From Halobacteriovorax sp. (GTDB lineage Bacteria > Bdellovibrionota > Bacteriovoracia > Bacteriovoracales > Bacteriovoracaceae), in the NCBI GenBank assembly GCA_002720865.1, contig PBIO01000021.1, forward strand, positions 1-34,887: 34,887 bases of DNA, in the 5' to 3' direction. Of the stretch, positions 1 through 7,441 are shown piece by piece. A program made the translations under genes and the position numbers. The notes below the pieces were generated by a model that searched no databases, had not been told where the DNA came from, and saw only the letters and a program-made list of their open reading frames with translations. Numbering within the stretch: position 1 is the first letter of the stretch; each line of letters starts with the position of its first letter.

Positions 1-107
1 ACCGCGTAGGCTGTCGAGCTGTCAGTAGTAAAATCGTGCCTAGTTCCAGCGATCAGTTCCGCAGATGTAAACTCTTTTAGAAATAATTCTTCTATCCTGT
101 CGGCCAT
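1..107 (-). CDS. Partial gene after the tail fibre, cut by the window edge
   Basis: The first 35 residues of a protein are visible, beginning MADRIEELFLKEF and containing AGTRHDFTTDSS. The start is supported by a purine-rich ribosome site (GAGAGAGG) seven bases upstream. It lies directly downstream of the tail-fibre gene in the same operon, so a virion or fibre-accessory role is likely but not shown. The rest is missing. If the two window ends were joined directly, the frame would continue only 12 more codons across the junction. I do not recognise the family. Confidence 0.6.
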   Translation of the reverse strand, partial: MADRIEELFLKEFTSAELIAGTRHDFTTDSSTAYA

Positions 108-122
108 TTTTAACCTCTCTCT

Positions 123-1595
123 TTATGTATATTTAAATTGTGTGGCGAACCCGCCACCGCTGGATTGATTTACCCACGTTGGCGCTGAAGTTCCGTTGGA
201 CTGTAGTATTTGACCAGCCACGCCAACCGCTAACATCGCTGTGACATTAGCGCTAGTTTGATATGGGATTGTTCCAGCCGAACCGCCTGTAATCATCAAA
301 TGCGTTGGTGTACCCGACACATCTGCATAAGCTCCTGTGCTTGCTACAGTTGCCAAGCCTAGATTAGTTCTGGCTGTTGAGGCCGAGGCTAAATCACTTA
401 AATTACTGCTCTTTAAAAGAAAGTTTCCTGTCGCAGTAACACCGCCCTGCCATGCCGAACCATTGTAAACTTTTAGCTCATTACCTGATGAGTCAAAGAA
501 AAGGTCACCGTCACTAAGTGCATTTCCTCCACCGTCAGTGGTCGGTTCCGTAGCGCTGATTTGATAAAGGTCTGCAAAATTATTTACGTCAGTTATGTTA
601 TCCGCAACAGTTGTTACATTGCTGGAAACACCAGCCACGGTTGTAACATTTGCAGATATACCAGCAACACCAGTTACATCAGAGCTAATCCCTGCTACGG
701 TTGTCACGTTAGAAGAAACCCCAGCAACGGTAGTTACATTTGCAGATATTCCACTCACACTTGTAACATCTGACGCGATAGCATTTACGCCAGTAACATC
801 GCTAGATATGCCAGCCACAGTGGTAACGTCACTAGTTATTCCAGCCACACTATTGATATTGGCAGAATTACTATTTACAGCGTTTATGTTCGTGGCGTTG
901 CCAGACACATTTCCAATGCTTGTCTTCAGTGGGTCTGTATTCACAGCCGTTACGTCTGATGCAATCGCGTTTACACCACTTACATCGCTTGAGATGCCAG
1001 CAACAGCAGTTACGTCTGACGAAACCCCAGCCACAGTGGTTACGTTTGCAGAAATTCCAGAAACAGTAGTTACGTCTGACGATATGCCAGCGACCGTGCC
1101 TAAATTATTTGTCGGGGCAATCTGCCCAGCAACCGTTTGAAGATTGTTGTTAGTTATTTGGGGTGCGACTGTCGCAACGTCTGTGCCTGTCGCTAGGTCG
1201 ATCCCATAAAGTGTGCTACCAGTTTGCCAGATAATCGCTGTGGTAATATTTGCAGCTACACTTACAGTTGACGATCCGTTGCTGAATGTTAATGCGTAAG
1301 TGCCACCTGTTGCGTTATGAATTACATACCATCGCTCTGTTGCTGGCAGTGTAATAGTCGGCTCAGACGCTAAACCGCCGTCTGTAAACCGCAACACCCT
1401 ATTTCTTGACTCATTAGAAACATATTGCGTTGTTGAAAGCGCAACGTTGCCTGTAAGACTTATCTCTTCTACACCCGACACAGCCTCATCTATAAGCGCT
1501 AAAGTATCTGAGTTAAGTTCTGCGCCCCACGTATCTGCGAAATCTCCAGTACCGATTAACCGTAAGGCTAGGCGTTCAGATGGTGTTGAAGCCAT
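123..1595 (-). CDS. Tail fibre protein with decapeptide repeats
   Basis: A 490-aa virion protein, probably the receptor-binding fibre. The N-terminal 100 residues (TWGAELNSDTLALIDEAVSG, then SLTGNVALSTTQY and RVLRF) match the usual N-terminal module of phage fibres that start GTWG..LN..F..IDEA. Residues of about 165-340 are near-perfect ten-residue repeats of the type TVAGISSDVT, varying S/A, D/N and I/V, as expected for a trimeric shaft. The C-terminal part has the fibre motif NLSDLASASTARTNLGL followed by a low-complexity G/S/T tip. The start follows AGGAG. Downstream of the adaptor genes and upstream of the truncated gene at 1-107. The high content of repeats makes it prone to recombination. 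Confidence 0.88.
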   Translation of the reverse strand: MASTPSERLALRLIGTGDFADTWGAELNSDTLALIDEAVSGVEEISLTGNVALSTTQYVSNESRNRVLRFTDGGLASEPTITLPATERWYVIHNATGGTYALTFSNGSSTVSVAANITTAIIWQTGSTLYGIDLATGTDVATVAPQITNNNLQTVAGQIAPTNNLGTVAGISSDVTTVSGISANVTTVAGVSSDVTAVAGISSDVSGVNAIASDVTAVNTDPLKTSIGNVSGNATNINAVNSNSANINSVAGITSDVTTVAGISSDVTGVNAIASDVTSVSGISANVTTVAGVSSNVTTVAGISSDVTGVAGISANVTTVAGVSSNVTTVADNITDVNNFADLYQISATEPTTDGGGNALSDGDLFFDSSGNELKVYNGSAWQGGVTATGNFLLKSSNLSDLASASTARTNLGLATVASTGAYADVSGTPTHLMITGGSAGTIPYQTSANVTAMLAVGVAGQILQSNGTSAPTWVNQSSGGGFATQFKYT

Positions 1596-1604
1596 GTTTT
1601 ACTC

Positions 1605-1964
1605 CTAAATTGTAAACCATTGTTGCGCTGATGGTGCAAAAAACAGTTTGCTTGCAGACGCTGATATTGTTGTTGTGTAACTGCCGTCTATTGTCTCGCC
1701 TGTCTGACAGTAAATTGTGGCGGTGTTAGCGCCGTTATTTCTGATGCACACAAAACTGCCAGCATATGCCAACGGCAATTTTGCTCCTGACCCAGACGCT
1801 ACTGATGTCAGCAAAACTAGTGTCGCATTAATATCTGACGCATCACTTACTGTTGACCCTGCCGTTGCCAGACTTTGCGTAGGCAGGTCACTGACATACG
1901 GCAGTCTGTCACGCTTTCTGTTTTCTAAGTCAGCAACCGCTTGTTCAATCGGCAAATAAGGCAT
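1605..1964 (-). CDS. Small fibre-region protein, unknown
   Basis: A 119-aa protein starting right after the stop of the tail-adaptor gene. Residues 1-35 are charged (PIEQAVADLENRKRDRLPYV) and probably helical. From residue 45 onward the composition (many T, S, G, A, V, then TIDGSYTTTISASASKLFF) looks like beta-strand repeats of phage fibre or decoration proteins. No catalytic motif is seen. Its place between the adaptor and the fibre suggests a fibre connector or a short tail component. This is inference from position and composition. Confidence 0.7.
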   Translation of the reverse strand: MPYLPIEQAVADLENRKRDRLPYVSDLPTQSLATAGSTVSDASDINATLVLLTSVASGSGAKLPLAYAGSFVCIRNNGANTATIYCQTGETIDGSYTTTISASASKLFFAPSAQQWFTI

Positions 1965-1965
1965 A

Positions 1966-2595
1966 TCACGTAACGACTACCGACACGTCTAAATCCCAAC
2001 GCACCTCATCGTCGGCTTTATGCAAAACCTCTATTTCGCCTTCCGCTAAACGCAGCCAATACAGCTTATCGCTGTCGTTCTTTAAAAACTCGTTAGCCAT
2101 TGCCAAGCAGACGCAACGCAATAAGCGTGGGCTGAAGTTTGTCAGAAAGTTAGTCGTGTTGGTTCCCGATAATGCCTCTGGCTGGCAGTAATAGCGCCAG
2201 CGATAAGCGTAGGTCTGATCAGGGGCCGTTGGGAAATACGCTTTGTCAGCGTCAATATAAAACTGTGTCGGCTTGCCTTGGCTTATATTTCCGCTAGTGT
2301 CGTAAGTTCGCGCCGTTTCGACCGCATCCAATGTTGTGTGGTTGACAGCAAGCTTTTCCGTGCCACTGTAAAATAAAGATCGCGACCCAATAAAGTCGCT
2401 TGGCACGTCGATATAATCCTGACCAACAACCATATTGCCAGTTGTTAATTTCAGCATTTCACGCACACGCAAGCGTCGATAAATAAAATCTTCCGCTTCG
2501 CTTAAAATTGTGGTTGCTGAAAAGCTGTCGTTGTTGACCCAGTTTCTAATTGAGCCATCAGTCGCCTTACTTGCAACTAGCGTAGTGTAATCCAT
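1966..2595 (-). CDS. Head-tail adaptor (tail tubular protein A-like)
   Basis: A 209-aa protein with the pattern of podovirus adaptor/gatekeeper proteins (T7 gp11 and the SU10-type adaptor). It has an N-terminal W..ND.....I...AE.FIYRRLRVREML helical segment (about 19-50), a DYIDVPSDFIGSRSL segment (about 59-73), the GKPTQFYIDADKAYFPTAP strand block (about 106-124), the YRWRYYCQPEALS segment and a long C-terminal helix ending near the membrane-distal face. In the virion it would join the portal to the tail nozzle (the 697-aa protein). The 29-base overlap with the upstream glycosyltransferase gene indicates translational coupling. Family from memory, without a database check. Confidence 0.75.
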   Translation of the reverse strand: MDYTTLVASKATDGSIRNWVNNDSFSATTILSEAEDFIYRRLRVREMLKLTTGNMVVGQDYIDVPSDFIGSRSLFYSGTEKLAVNHTTLDAVETARTYDTSGNISQGKPTQFYIDADKAYFPTAPDQTYAYRWRYYCQPEALSGTNTTNFLTNFSPRLLRCVCLAMANEFLKNDSDKLYWLRLAEGEIEVLHKADDEVRWDLDVSVVVT

Positions 2596-3931
2596 TTTTT
2601 ATAGCCTTAATAATTGTTGCTGGCTCTATACTGGCACTGCACCTTGACGCTTTTGTTTGTTCGTCTTGGTCGCAGTGTTCAAAATCAAAATGCAGTCGGT
2701 GACACGGAAAACACGCCGTATTCTGAGGCAAGATTTCTTTTGTGTTTTTCCAGTGTTTTGTTAGCTGTTTTGGCCCACTGTGGCTGACCATTACAACCTT
2801 ATGGTTTTTTTCCATGCAAACGGCGTTCACAAGCCCTGTTTCTGGCCCTACAACAACATCTGACGCTTGCGCCAGCGCCATTGATGCCCTCATTGGCAAC
2901 GTGCCACACTGAGCGCCTATGCGCTCTACAGAGCCATATCGTTTTTCTGTCTCTTCAAGCACAGACTCTTGCAAAACCATTGCTTCTTTATCGCCCATTA
3001 ACATAACGTAGGCATTTGTCTGTTCTAACAGCCCTACAAGCACGTCTGCCATGTGCGGATACCATTTATGTACGCTGGAACCAGCAACAGCCCATGTGAC
3101 TAACGGCGCATCAAACCTTTGCCGTATTTCTTTGGCCTGTTCTTTTTCATCAGCCGTTGCATGGAAAACGCATCCACGAAAATTATACGGCACGTCAGCA
3201 AGATCATGCGTTATCTCCATATAATTCTGGTTAAACAACTTGTGCCTTGCAGATTGTGACCAAAAATACTTTGGGTGTTCGTGGCTTAGTAGTAACTGCC
3301 CTTCTATGCTTGAACTAAGATTAACAACTTTATCATATTCGGTTGCGATAGCTTGCCAGTACGTCACCAAGTCATCGTTATGCACTTGATTGCGGTCTTG
3401 CACCATTAATTCGTCAATGTCAGGGTGCGTTGCGTTTATAACGTGCTGTGGCGCTTGGCAATTTAACGTTACATGGTATCCCTGCTTTTTAAGCAATGGA
3501 AATATGCCAGCGCATATAATCTGATCGCCCCAGGCGCCATATCTTACGACAAGACACGACTTGTCTGGCTTTGGTTTTTGCTTTTCCTTCTTGTTTGGCG
3601 TGACAACCAGCAGCTGATCACGCTGTTTTGCTATCACACAATCTGACCACACACTTAATATGTTTTTTGCTTCTGTTTCGTCTTGGTTGACGAAGATTAT
3701 GTAACCGTCTGGCTTGATTACCCTGCGCCAATCCTCAAACGTGTTGTTTTCTGGTATTTCTGCGCCGTTTATCACCAGCGCATCTAATTTACCGTCTGCA
3801 ATGATTTCTACAGTGTCAGTCAGCAAAAAATGACTGTACAGAGCCTGATCACCGCCTATCTGCATCACCAAACCGCGACTGTAAGGCACGATAAACCATT
3901 TCGGATCAAAAATATTTGGTTTTTTTTGCAT
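2567..3931 (-). CDS. Glycosyltransferase family 9 (heptosyltransferase-like) with extra N-terminal domain
   Basis: A 454-aa protein. The C-terminal two thirds resemble GT9 / ADP-heptose transferases: the glycine-containing first strand LVVRYGAWGDQIICAGIFP (about 127-145), a central VTWAVAGSSVHKWYP segment and the donor-site motif GPETGLVNAV (about 362-371). A cysteine set (C407, C410, C420, C431) lies near the end. The N-terminal 110 residues contain LDALVINGAEIP and WRRVIKPDGYIIFV, which look like the second half of a Rossmann methyltransferase lacking its SAM-binding glycine loop. Likely role: adding sugar to host surface polysaccharide or to a virion protein. The start is preceded by AGGGG. 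It sits between the capsid block and the adaptor, next to the opposite-strand cassette. Confidence 0.8.
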   Translation of the reverse strand: MQKKPNIFDPKWFIVPYSRGLVMQIGGDQALYSHFLLTDTVEIIADGKLDALVINGAEIPENNTFEDWRRVIKPDGYIIFVNQDETEAKNILSVWSDCVIAKQRDQLLVVTPNKKEKQKPKPDKSCLVVRYGAWGDQIICAGIFPLLKKQGYHVTLNCQAPQHVINATHPDIDELMVQDRNQVHNDDLVTYWQAIATEYDKVVNLSSSIEGQLLLSHEHPKYFWSQSARHKLFNQNYMEITHDLADVPYNFRGCVFHATADEKEQAKEIRQRFDAPLVTWAVAGSSVHKWYPHMADVLVGLLEQTNAYVMLMGDKEAMVLQESVLEETEKRYGSVERIGAQCGTLPMRASMALAQASDVVVGPETGLVNAVCMEKNHKVVMVSHSGPKQLTKHWKNTKEILPQNTACFPCHRLHFDFEHCDQDEQTKASRCSASIEPATIIKAIKNGLHYASCK

Positions 3932-3954
3932 TTACCCCTAGAGATATATATAAA
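3926..3954 (+). promoter_or_regulatory. Sigma70-like promoter of the plus-strand cassette
   Basis: TTGCAT at 3926-3931 and TATAAA at 3949-3954 are separated by 17 bases. Transcription would start near 3961, about 40 bases before the ATG at 4000. The -35 box overlaps the first codons of the divergent glycosyltransferase gene. A perfect TATAAT on the opposite strand (3960-3965) could serve that gene, but it has no clear -35. Confidence 0.6.
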
Positions 3955-3999
3955 TGTGTATTATATTACCTTTATTGTTATTTATTTGGAGAAATTAAT

Positions 4000-4335
4000 A
4001 TGTATTGGCAAGTTAAACAACACAAAGAAAACGGCGAAATCGTTATTAAGACTTTTGACGAAATAGATTACCCAAATGATCACCGTAGCAAAGCAAGGAA
4101 TAAAGCATTGTCATATTTTGAAGATGCAAAAAATGAGGCAGAAGCTACTTATCGTATTTTATCAAGAAATAACCGCACTGAAGATGAATTAAAAAAATTC
4201 TACAATGATGCGGTTTGCAGAGTCACACTTTCAAATTGTTTGGATATATTGCTGGCTGAAGCAAGGCTTAAAAAAACAGACACTTCTGGTAACTTCAAAG
4301 CTAGCCTTAAAGGTATTTACAGCTACCCACAGTAA
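4000..4335 (+). CDS. Moron-like small protein, unknown
   Basis: A 111-aa charged, mostly helical protein starting MYWQVKQHKENGEIVIKTFD. The start at 4000 is set by the TTTGGAGAA ribosome site ending seven bases before it; longer upstream reading frames lack such a site. It has no membrane segment or catalytic motif I recognise. The body (KARNKALSYFEDAKNEAEAT) looks like an amphipathic helix or coiled coil. It is one of two plus-strand genes inside the minus-strand structural operon, with its own promoter. That arrangement is typical of morons, which often modify host behaviour or exclude other phages. The function cannot be read from the sequence. Confidence 0.75.
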   Translation: MYWQVKQHKENGEIVIKTFDEIDYPNDHRSKARNKALSYFEDAKNEAEATYRILSRNNRTEDELKKFYNDAVCRVTLSNCLDILLAEARLKKTDTSGNFKASLKGIYSYPQ

Positions 4336-4341
4336 CCAACA

Positions 4342-4355
4342 GGGGCTTCGGCCCC
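4342..4355 (+). terminator. GGGGC-UUCG-GCCCC hairpin between cassette genes
   Basis: A perfect five-pair GC stem closed by a UUCG tetraloop, followed by ACCCCTTTCTTC, a poor U-run. It lies seven bases after the stop of the 111-aa gene and 22 bases before the next start. It may be a weak terminator or attenuator, or an mRNA-stabilising hairpin separating the two genes. Confidence 0.55.
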
Positions 4356-4377
4356 ACCCCTTTCTTCAGAGATTAAT

Positions 4378-4734
4378 ATGACAAAACTTGATTCAAATAA
4401 AAAATTTAAGGTGCTTTATGACTTGCTTGGCATTAGCGAACCAATCCCATCTGATGAGCAGTTAATGGGTTATCGGAGCTTAGACTTTACCGTAGGCCAA
4501 GAGCGCATGGTTAACTTTGTCTCTCAATTTGTTCGTTTTGATGATTTTCTACTGATAATTGGGCAATACAGCAGAAACAACCACCCGTGGGATGCCTCAA
4601 TTGTCTTAGAAGACGTTTTTGATGATCTTACAAACCATCAAACCCTTCAGCCTTGGGAGTACATTGACCCTTATTCTCCACAATCACCGACGATATTAAA
4701 AAAAGTTGGTCGTGATTTCGTTATTTACGAATAA
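4378..4734 (+). CDS. Second moron-like small protein, unknown
   Basis: A 118-aa acidic protein (MTKLDSNKKFKVLYDLLGIS) with aromatic-rich central and C-terminal parts (FDDFLLIIGQYSRNNHPWD, LQPWEYIDPYSPQSPTIL). No signal peptide, membrane segment or known motif is seen. The ribosome site is weak (CAGAG), and the gene has no promoter of its own, so it is probably co-transcribed with the gene at 4000 through the hairpin at 4342. It converges on the capsid-side minus gene ending at 4802. Confidence 0.72.
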   Translation: MTKLDSNKKFKVLYDLLGISEPIPSDEQLMGYRSLDFTVGQERMVNFVSQFVRFDDFLLIIGQYSRNNHPWDASIVLEDVFDDLTNHQTLQPWEYIDPYSPQSPTILKKVGRDFVIYE

Positions 4735-4741
4735 CCGTAAC

Positions 4742-4795
4742 TTAAAGAATAGAGGCTGAAATTAACCCGAGTTCCAGAGATTAAATCCAGCCCCT
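4742..4795. terminator. Possible bidirectional terminator in the convergent gap
   Basis: Between the plus gene ending at 4734 and the minus gene ending at 4802 there is an imperfect inverted repeat. GGCTGAAATTA pairs with TAAATCCAGCC (9 of 11 positions) around a 17-base loop, with T-rich sequence on the plus side. This is where transcripts from both strands would need to stop, but the hairpin is imperfect. Confidence 0.3.
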
Positions 4796-4801
4796 ATCTC
4801 A

Positions 4802-4981
4802 TTATTTACCGCTGTAACTCATAGCAGCTTTCCCCATTTTACCGTATGGGGCTTTGTCAGCCATGCCAGCGTATTTAATGTCCGACTTATCTGGTATAGA
4901 ACCAGCAGTTGAAGCATTTTCTGGTGGGCAAGCTTCCATAATGGACTGATTGCCTCTACCACGACCTCGTAAAATAGCCAT
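4802..4981 (-). CDS. Small protein encoded directly after the capsid gene
   Basis: A 59-aa basic protein starting MAILRGRGRGNQSIMEACPP and ending GKAAMSYSGK. The start follows AAGGAAG at good spacing. It lies 19 bases downstream of the major capsid gene on the same strand. Its G/R/K-rich ends without hydrophobic segments fit a small head-associated protein, perhaps decoration or minor capsid. A competing reading frame over the same DNA (4819-5019) has no ribosome site and overlaps the capsid stop. Function unknown. Confidence 0.75.
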   Translation of the reverse strand: MAILRGRGRGNQSIMEACPPENASTAGSIPDKSDIKYAGMADKAPYGKMGKAAMSYSGK

Positions 4982-5000
4982 TCTACTACTTCCTTTCTAA

Positions 5001-5978
5001 TTAAGCCGCTGAATCCCACTCGACAATACGAGCGTTTGTTGCATCATCGTGAACAAGGCCAAAGCCTTCCAGCGCATACCAAGCCATACCCATTGACCGA
5101 CCATAGTCAGATGGAATACGACCACGAATCTCAGGGGCCATTGCTATGACTTCAGCCACAGTGTCAGCGCCCATAAAATAGCACCAGTCAGATTTGCCGT
5201 TTGTCCACAAGTTTGTGCCATCTCTTGCTGGGGCGGCGTTTACACCACCTGCCAAGATTTGGGTTTGCTCGACAAAACGAACTGCTTCAAATCGACCAAC
5301 CTCGCCATTGGTAATCTTGCGATAACCAGTAGTTGTGTATTGATCAACCGATTCCAACTCATCTTTGAGATCACGAAACGTTGTAGGTCTTGCAATAGCA
5401 ACGTAATCGTCGCTTTCGTAAGCCGGGATGTTTCGTTCCTTCATTAAATCGGAAATCTTCCTAACATGGGCCTTGTTTAGCCCCGTGTCGTTGTTGCCCG
5501 TAGCAGTGCCGTCTGTGTACAACGTACCAGTTGAGGCCGCGGCTCCTGTAGCAACATACTTCAGCGGAGTAAGTCTAAACTTGCTTTCTGCTTCGGTATC
5601 AAGTGCCTCACGACAATCTCTGGACAGAACATTTCTAGTTACGTCCATGACATTGTGCTTGCCAAGCATATCGGTCAAGCTGGTGAACGGAACAGAATTT
5701 CCCCATTCAACAACCGTTGCTGTTGCTTGATCAATAGTGAAGTTGGTTTCTGCAATTGCAGTTCCTTCAGTTAAGGTTGTTCCAGCGGTTGCAATCTTGG
5801 AATAAACGTTCCATGTAACAGTCGAACCGTTGTTAAGACCTTTATCTGCGAAGTCTTTAGCATCGCAGAACTGACGGAATTTAGTAGACGCTCGTACTTC
5901 CATGCGTAAAACTGAGGACAGTTCATCAGCATATAGATAGCCGCCAAGCGTATTGGTAGACCAGAGTTGTCCAGCCAT
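5001..5978 (-). CDS. Major capsid protein (N4 gp56-like, HK97 fold)
   Basis: A 325-aa protein building the capsid shell. The order of elements fits the N4-gp56 family: an N-terminal arm (LSSVLRMEVRASTKFRQFCD, about 20-39), LTEGTAIAETNFTIDQAT with the V.WGNSVPFT strand (about 73-99), a long helical spine through VLSRDCREALDTEAE, and a C-terminal A-domain ending AWYALEGFGLVHDD. The length is usual for phages with 35-45 kb genomes. It has the best ribosome site in the region (AGGAGG). It follows the scaffold gene closely, the standard head-gene order. Confidence 0.88.
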   Translation of the reverse strand: MAGQLWSTNTLGGYLYADELSSVLRMEVRASTKFRQFCDAKDFADKGLNNGSTVTWNVYSKIATAGTTLTEGTAIAETNFTIDQATATVVEWGNSVPFTSLTDMLGKHNVMDVTRNVLSRDCREALDTEAESKFRLTPLKYVATGAAASTGTLYTDGTATGNNDTGLNKAHVRKISDLMKERNIPAYESDDYVAIARPTTFRDLKDELESVDQYTTTGYRKITNGEVGRFEAVRFVEQTQILAGGVNAAPARDGTNLWTNGKSDWCYFMGADTVAEVIAMAPEIRGRIPSDYGRSMGMAWYALEGFGLVHDDATNARIVEWDSAA

Positions 5979-6003
5979 TTATGCCTCCTATTTCTTTTAG
6001 GCG

Positions 6004-7116
6004 TTAATAAATGGGCAAGTTCCTAGCTTCGCGTTCCTCACGAATAATCTCTGATTGAGTTTTAGGACGTGGTGTTCCACGATTAGGAGTTGCCGCGCTC
6101 ACTTTTCGCGGTTGTCTTGCTGTGCCAGCCTTACGGTTTTGCTTGTCAGCTAGACCGTCTGCCTGACTCTCCGAACCCCCATTATACCAAGCGCGAGTCC
6201 TCGCCCCTCCATCCATAAGTAAATCCTGATATGATTTAACACTGTACCCAGCCTGTCGCGCTTCTCTGTGGCGTTGCCACCACGATTGAATCGGCGCGGC
6301 TTGAAGCTGTTGTTCAGTGTAACCCAAGCCCAAAAGATCGTCCTTTAAGCCTTGGTTAACAAAATTCACCGCAATAGATTGAAGGTTTGGGTCTTCCTTG
6401 ATTTCCGGGTATTCAGTTAACGCATTGTTCAGCGCAGTTTGATGCTCTGTTTGCTCACGGACAATAGACGCCGTCATTTGTGCAACCTGATTTGGGTTTA
6501 GTTGCTGTTGACTTTGACCACTGCCTTTAAGCTGTGTGACTGCCTCTCTAACTTGCGATTCATCGCCATACATTAATGCGTTAACAACAGCGTCATCGTC
6601 ATTGGTAGACACTTGTTGTTGCTCTTGTACTGGCGCTTGCGGTTGGGCTTGCATTTGCTGTTGCTGTTCAAACTGTAATTTTAGTTCGTTAGCTTGGCGT
6701 AATGCCACCGCCGCATCTTGAAACCGCTTGTCAGCTGCACGTGACTTTTGCGCTAATTTCAAAACTTCCGCTAATGGCTTACGTTCCTCTTCACCATCAA
6801 TGATAAGAGTATGTAAGTCATCGCCCTTAGAACTAGCTTCAGTTTTAGGCGTGGGTTGTCCAGAAGCCGACCGCCCTTCGGGTGGGCCTGATCTCTGTTG
6901 ACCGTCCTGTTCCTCTGCTTCTTCTTCGGTACTGTCATCAATCGCATCCAATGAGGGTAACGATGATTCGTTGTTTAGTTGTTGGCTTCGGCGTGACGCC
7001 ATTTCATCTTCTATATTATTCCGATGCAAGTCGTTCACGTCATACTCAGGCTTTTCTGCCTGTTCTGCCTCAACATTAACATCCTCATTATCGAGGGTAG
7101 TTTCTGTATCAGACAT
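6004..7116 (-). CDS. Scaffold protein
   Basis: A 370-aa, strongly charged protein. The start at 7116 (MSDTETTLDNED) follows AAGGGAAAG; the open frame extends 30 codons upstream without a ribosome site. The N-terminal third is acidic (DSTEEEAEEQD). The centre is a Q-rich coiled coil (KLQFEQQQQMQAQPQAPVQE). The C-terminus is basic (RKAGTARQPRKVSAA then EIIREEREARNLPIY), as in scaffolds whose basic end docks on the capsid protein. Position immediately upstream of the capsid gene supports the call. It would fill the procapsid and leave before or during packaging. Confidence 0.83.
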   Translation of the reverse strand: MSDTETTLDNEDVNVEAEQAEKPEYDVNDLHRNNIEDEMASRRSQQLNNESSLPSLDAIDDSTEEEAEEQDGQQRSGPPEGRSASGQPTPKTEASSKGDDLHTLIIDGEEERKPLAEVLKLAQKSRAADKRFQDAAVALRQANELKLQFEQQQQMQAQPQAPVQEQQQVSTNDDDAVVNALMYGDESQVREAVTQLKGSGQSQQQLNPNQVAQMTASIVREQTEHQTALNNALTEYPEIKEDPNLQSIAVNFVNQGLKDDLLGLGYTEQQLQAAPIQSWWQRHREARQAGYSVKSYQDLLMDGGARTRAWYNGGSESQADGLADKQNRKAGTARQPRKVSAATPNRGTPRPKTQSEIIREEREARNLPIY

Positions 7117-7150
7117 TTCTTTCCCTTGGTTAAAATTAAAGGCTTTCGCC

Positions 7151-7441
7151 CTACAAGTCCTCGACTTGTTCTGCTTCGACGATCTCACGGTAGGCTTGTC
7201 TGCCATCGTTTATGATCTGCTCGATGTCTTCTTGCATACAATCGAAACGTTTTATTTCGGCTTGTGTGCGTCTAATCTCTGATGCCTGTTGATCTGGGCA
7301 TAGGTCAACCAGCTTTTCCTTTAACTCGTCAACACGCTCTACCATGCGCCCAAGCACATACTTAAATAACGGTGTCTCTAACTCTGCTTCTATATCTGCG
7401 CCTAATCTTGCAAGGCCCAGCACATCTTCGTCTGATGTCAT
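7151..7441 (-). CDS. Small helical head-region protein
   Basis: A 96-aa acidic protein (MTSDEDVLGLARLGADIEAE) that appears helical throughout. It includes a coiled-coil-like stretch (MVERVDELKEKLVDL and IRRTQAEIKRFDCMQEDIEQ). Its ATG overlaps the stop of the upstream 552-aa gene (TGATG), so translation is coupled. Head genes of this size between portal and scaffold are common in podoviruses, but their role is unknown. Confidence 0.72.
   Translation of the reverse strand: MTSDEDVLGLARLGADIEAELETPLFKYVLGRMVERVDELKEKLVDLCPDQQASEIRRTQAEIKRFDCMQEDIEQIINDGRQAYREIVEAEQVEDL

Noticed and set aside
595-1140. Plus-strand open frame of 181 codons opposite the tail fibre
   Set aside because: It is the mirror of the fibre's repeats, has no ribosome site and gives a monotonous TPATVVT-type sequence.
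4819-5019. Minus 66-codon frame over the small post-capsid gene
   Set aside because: It overlaps the capsid stop and lacks a ribosome site; the 59-aa frame has AAGGAAG.
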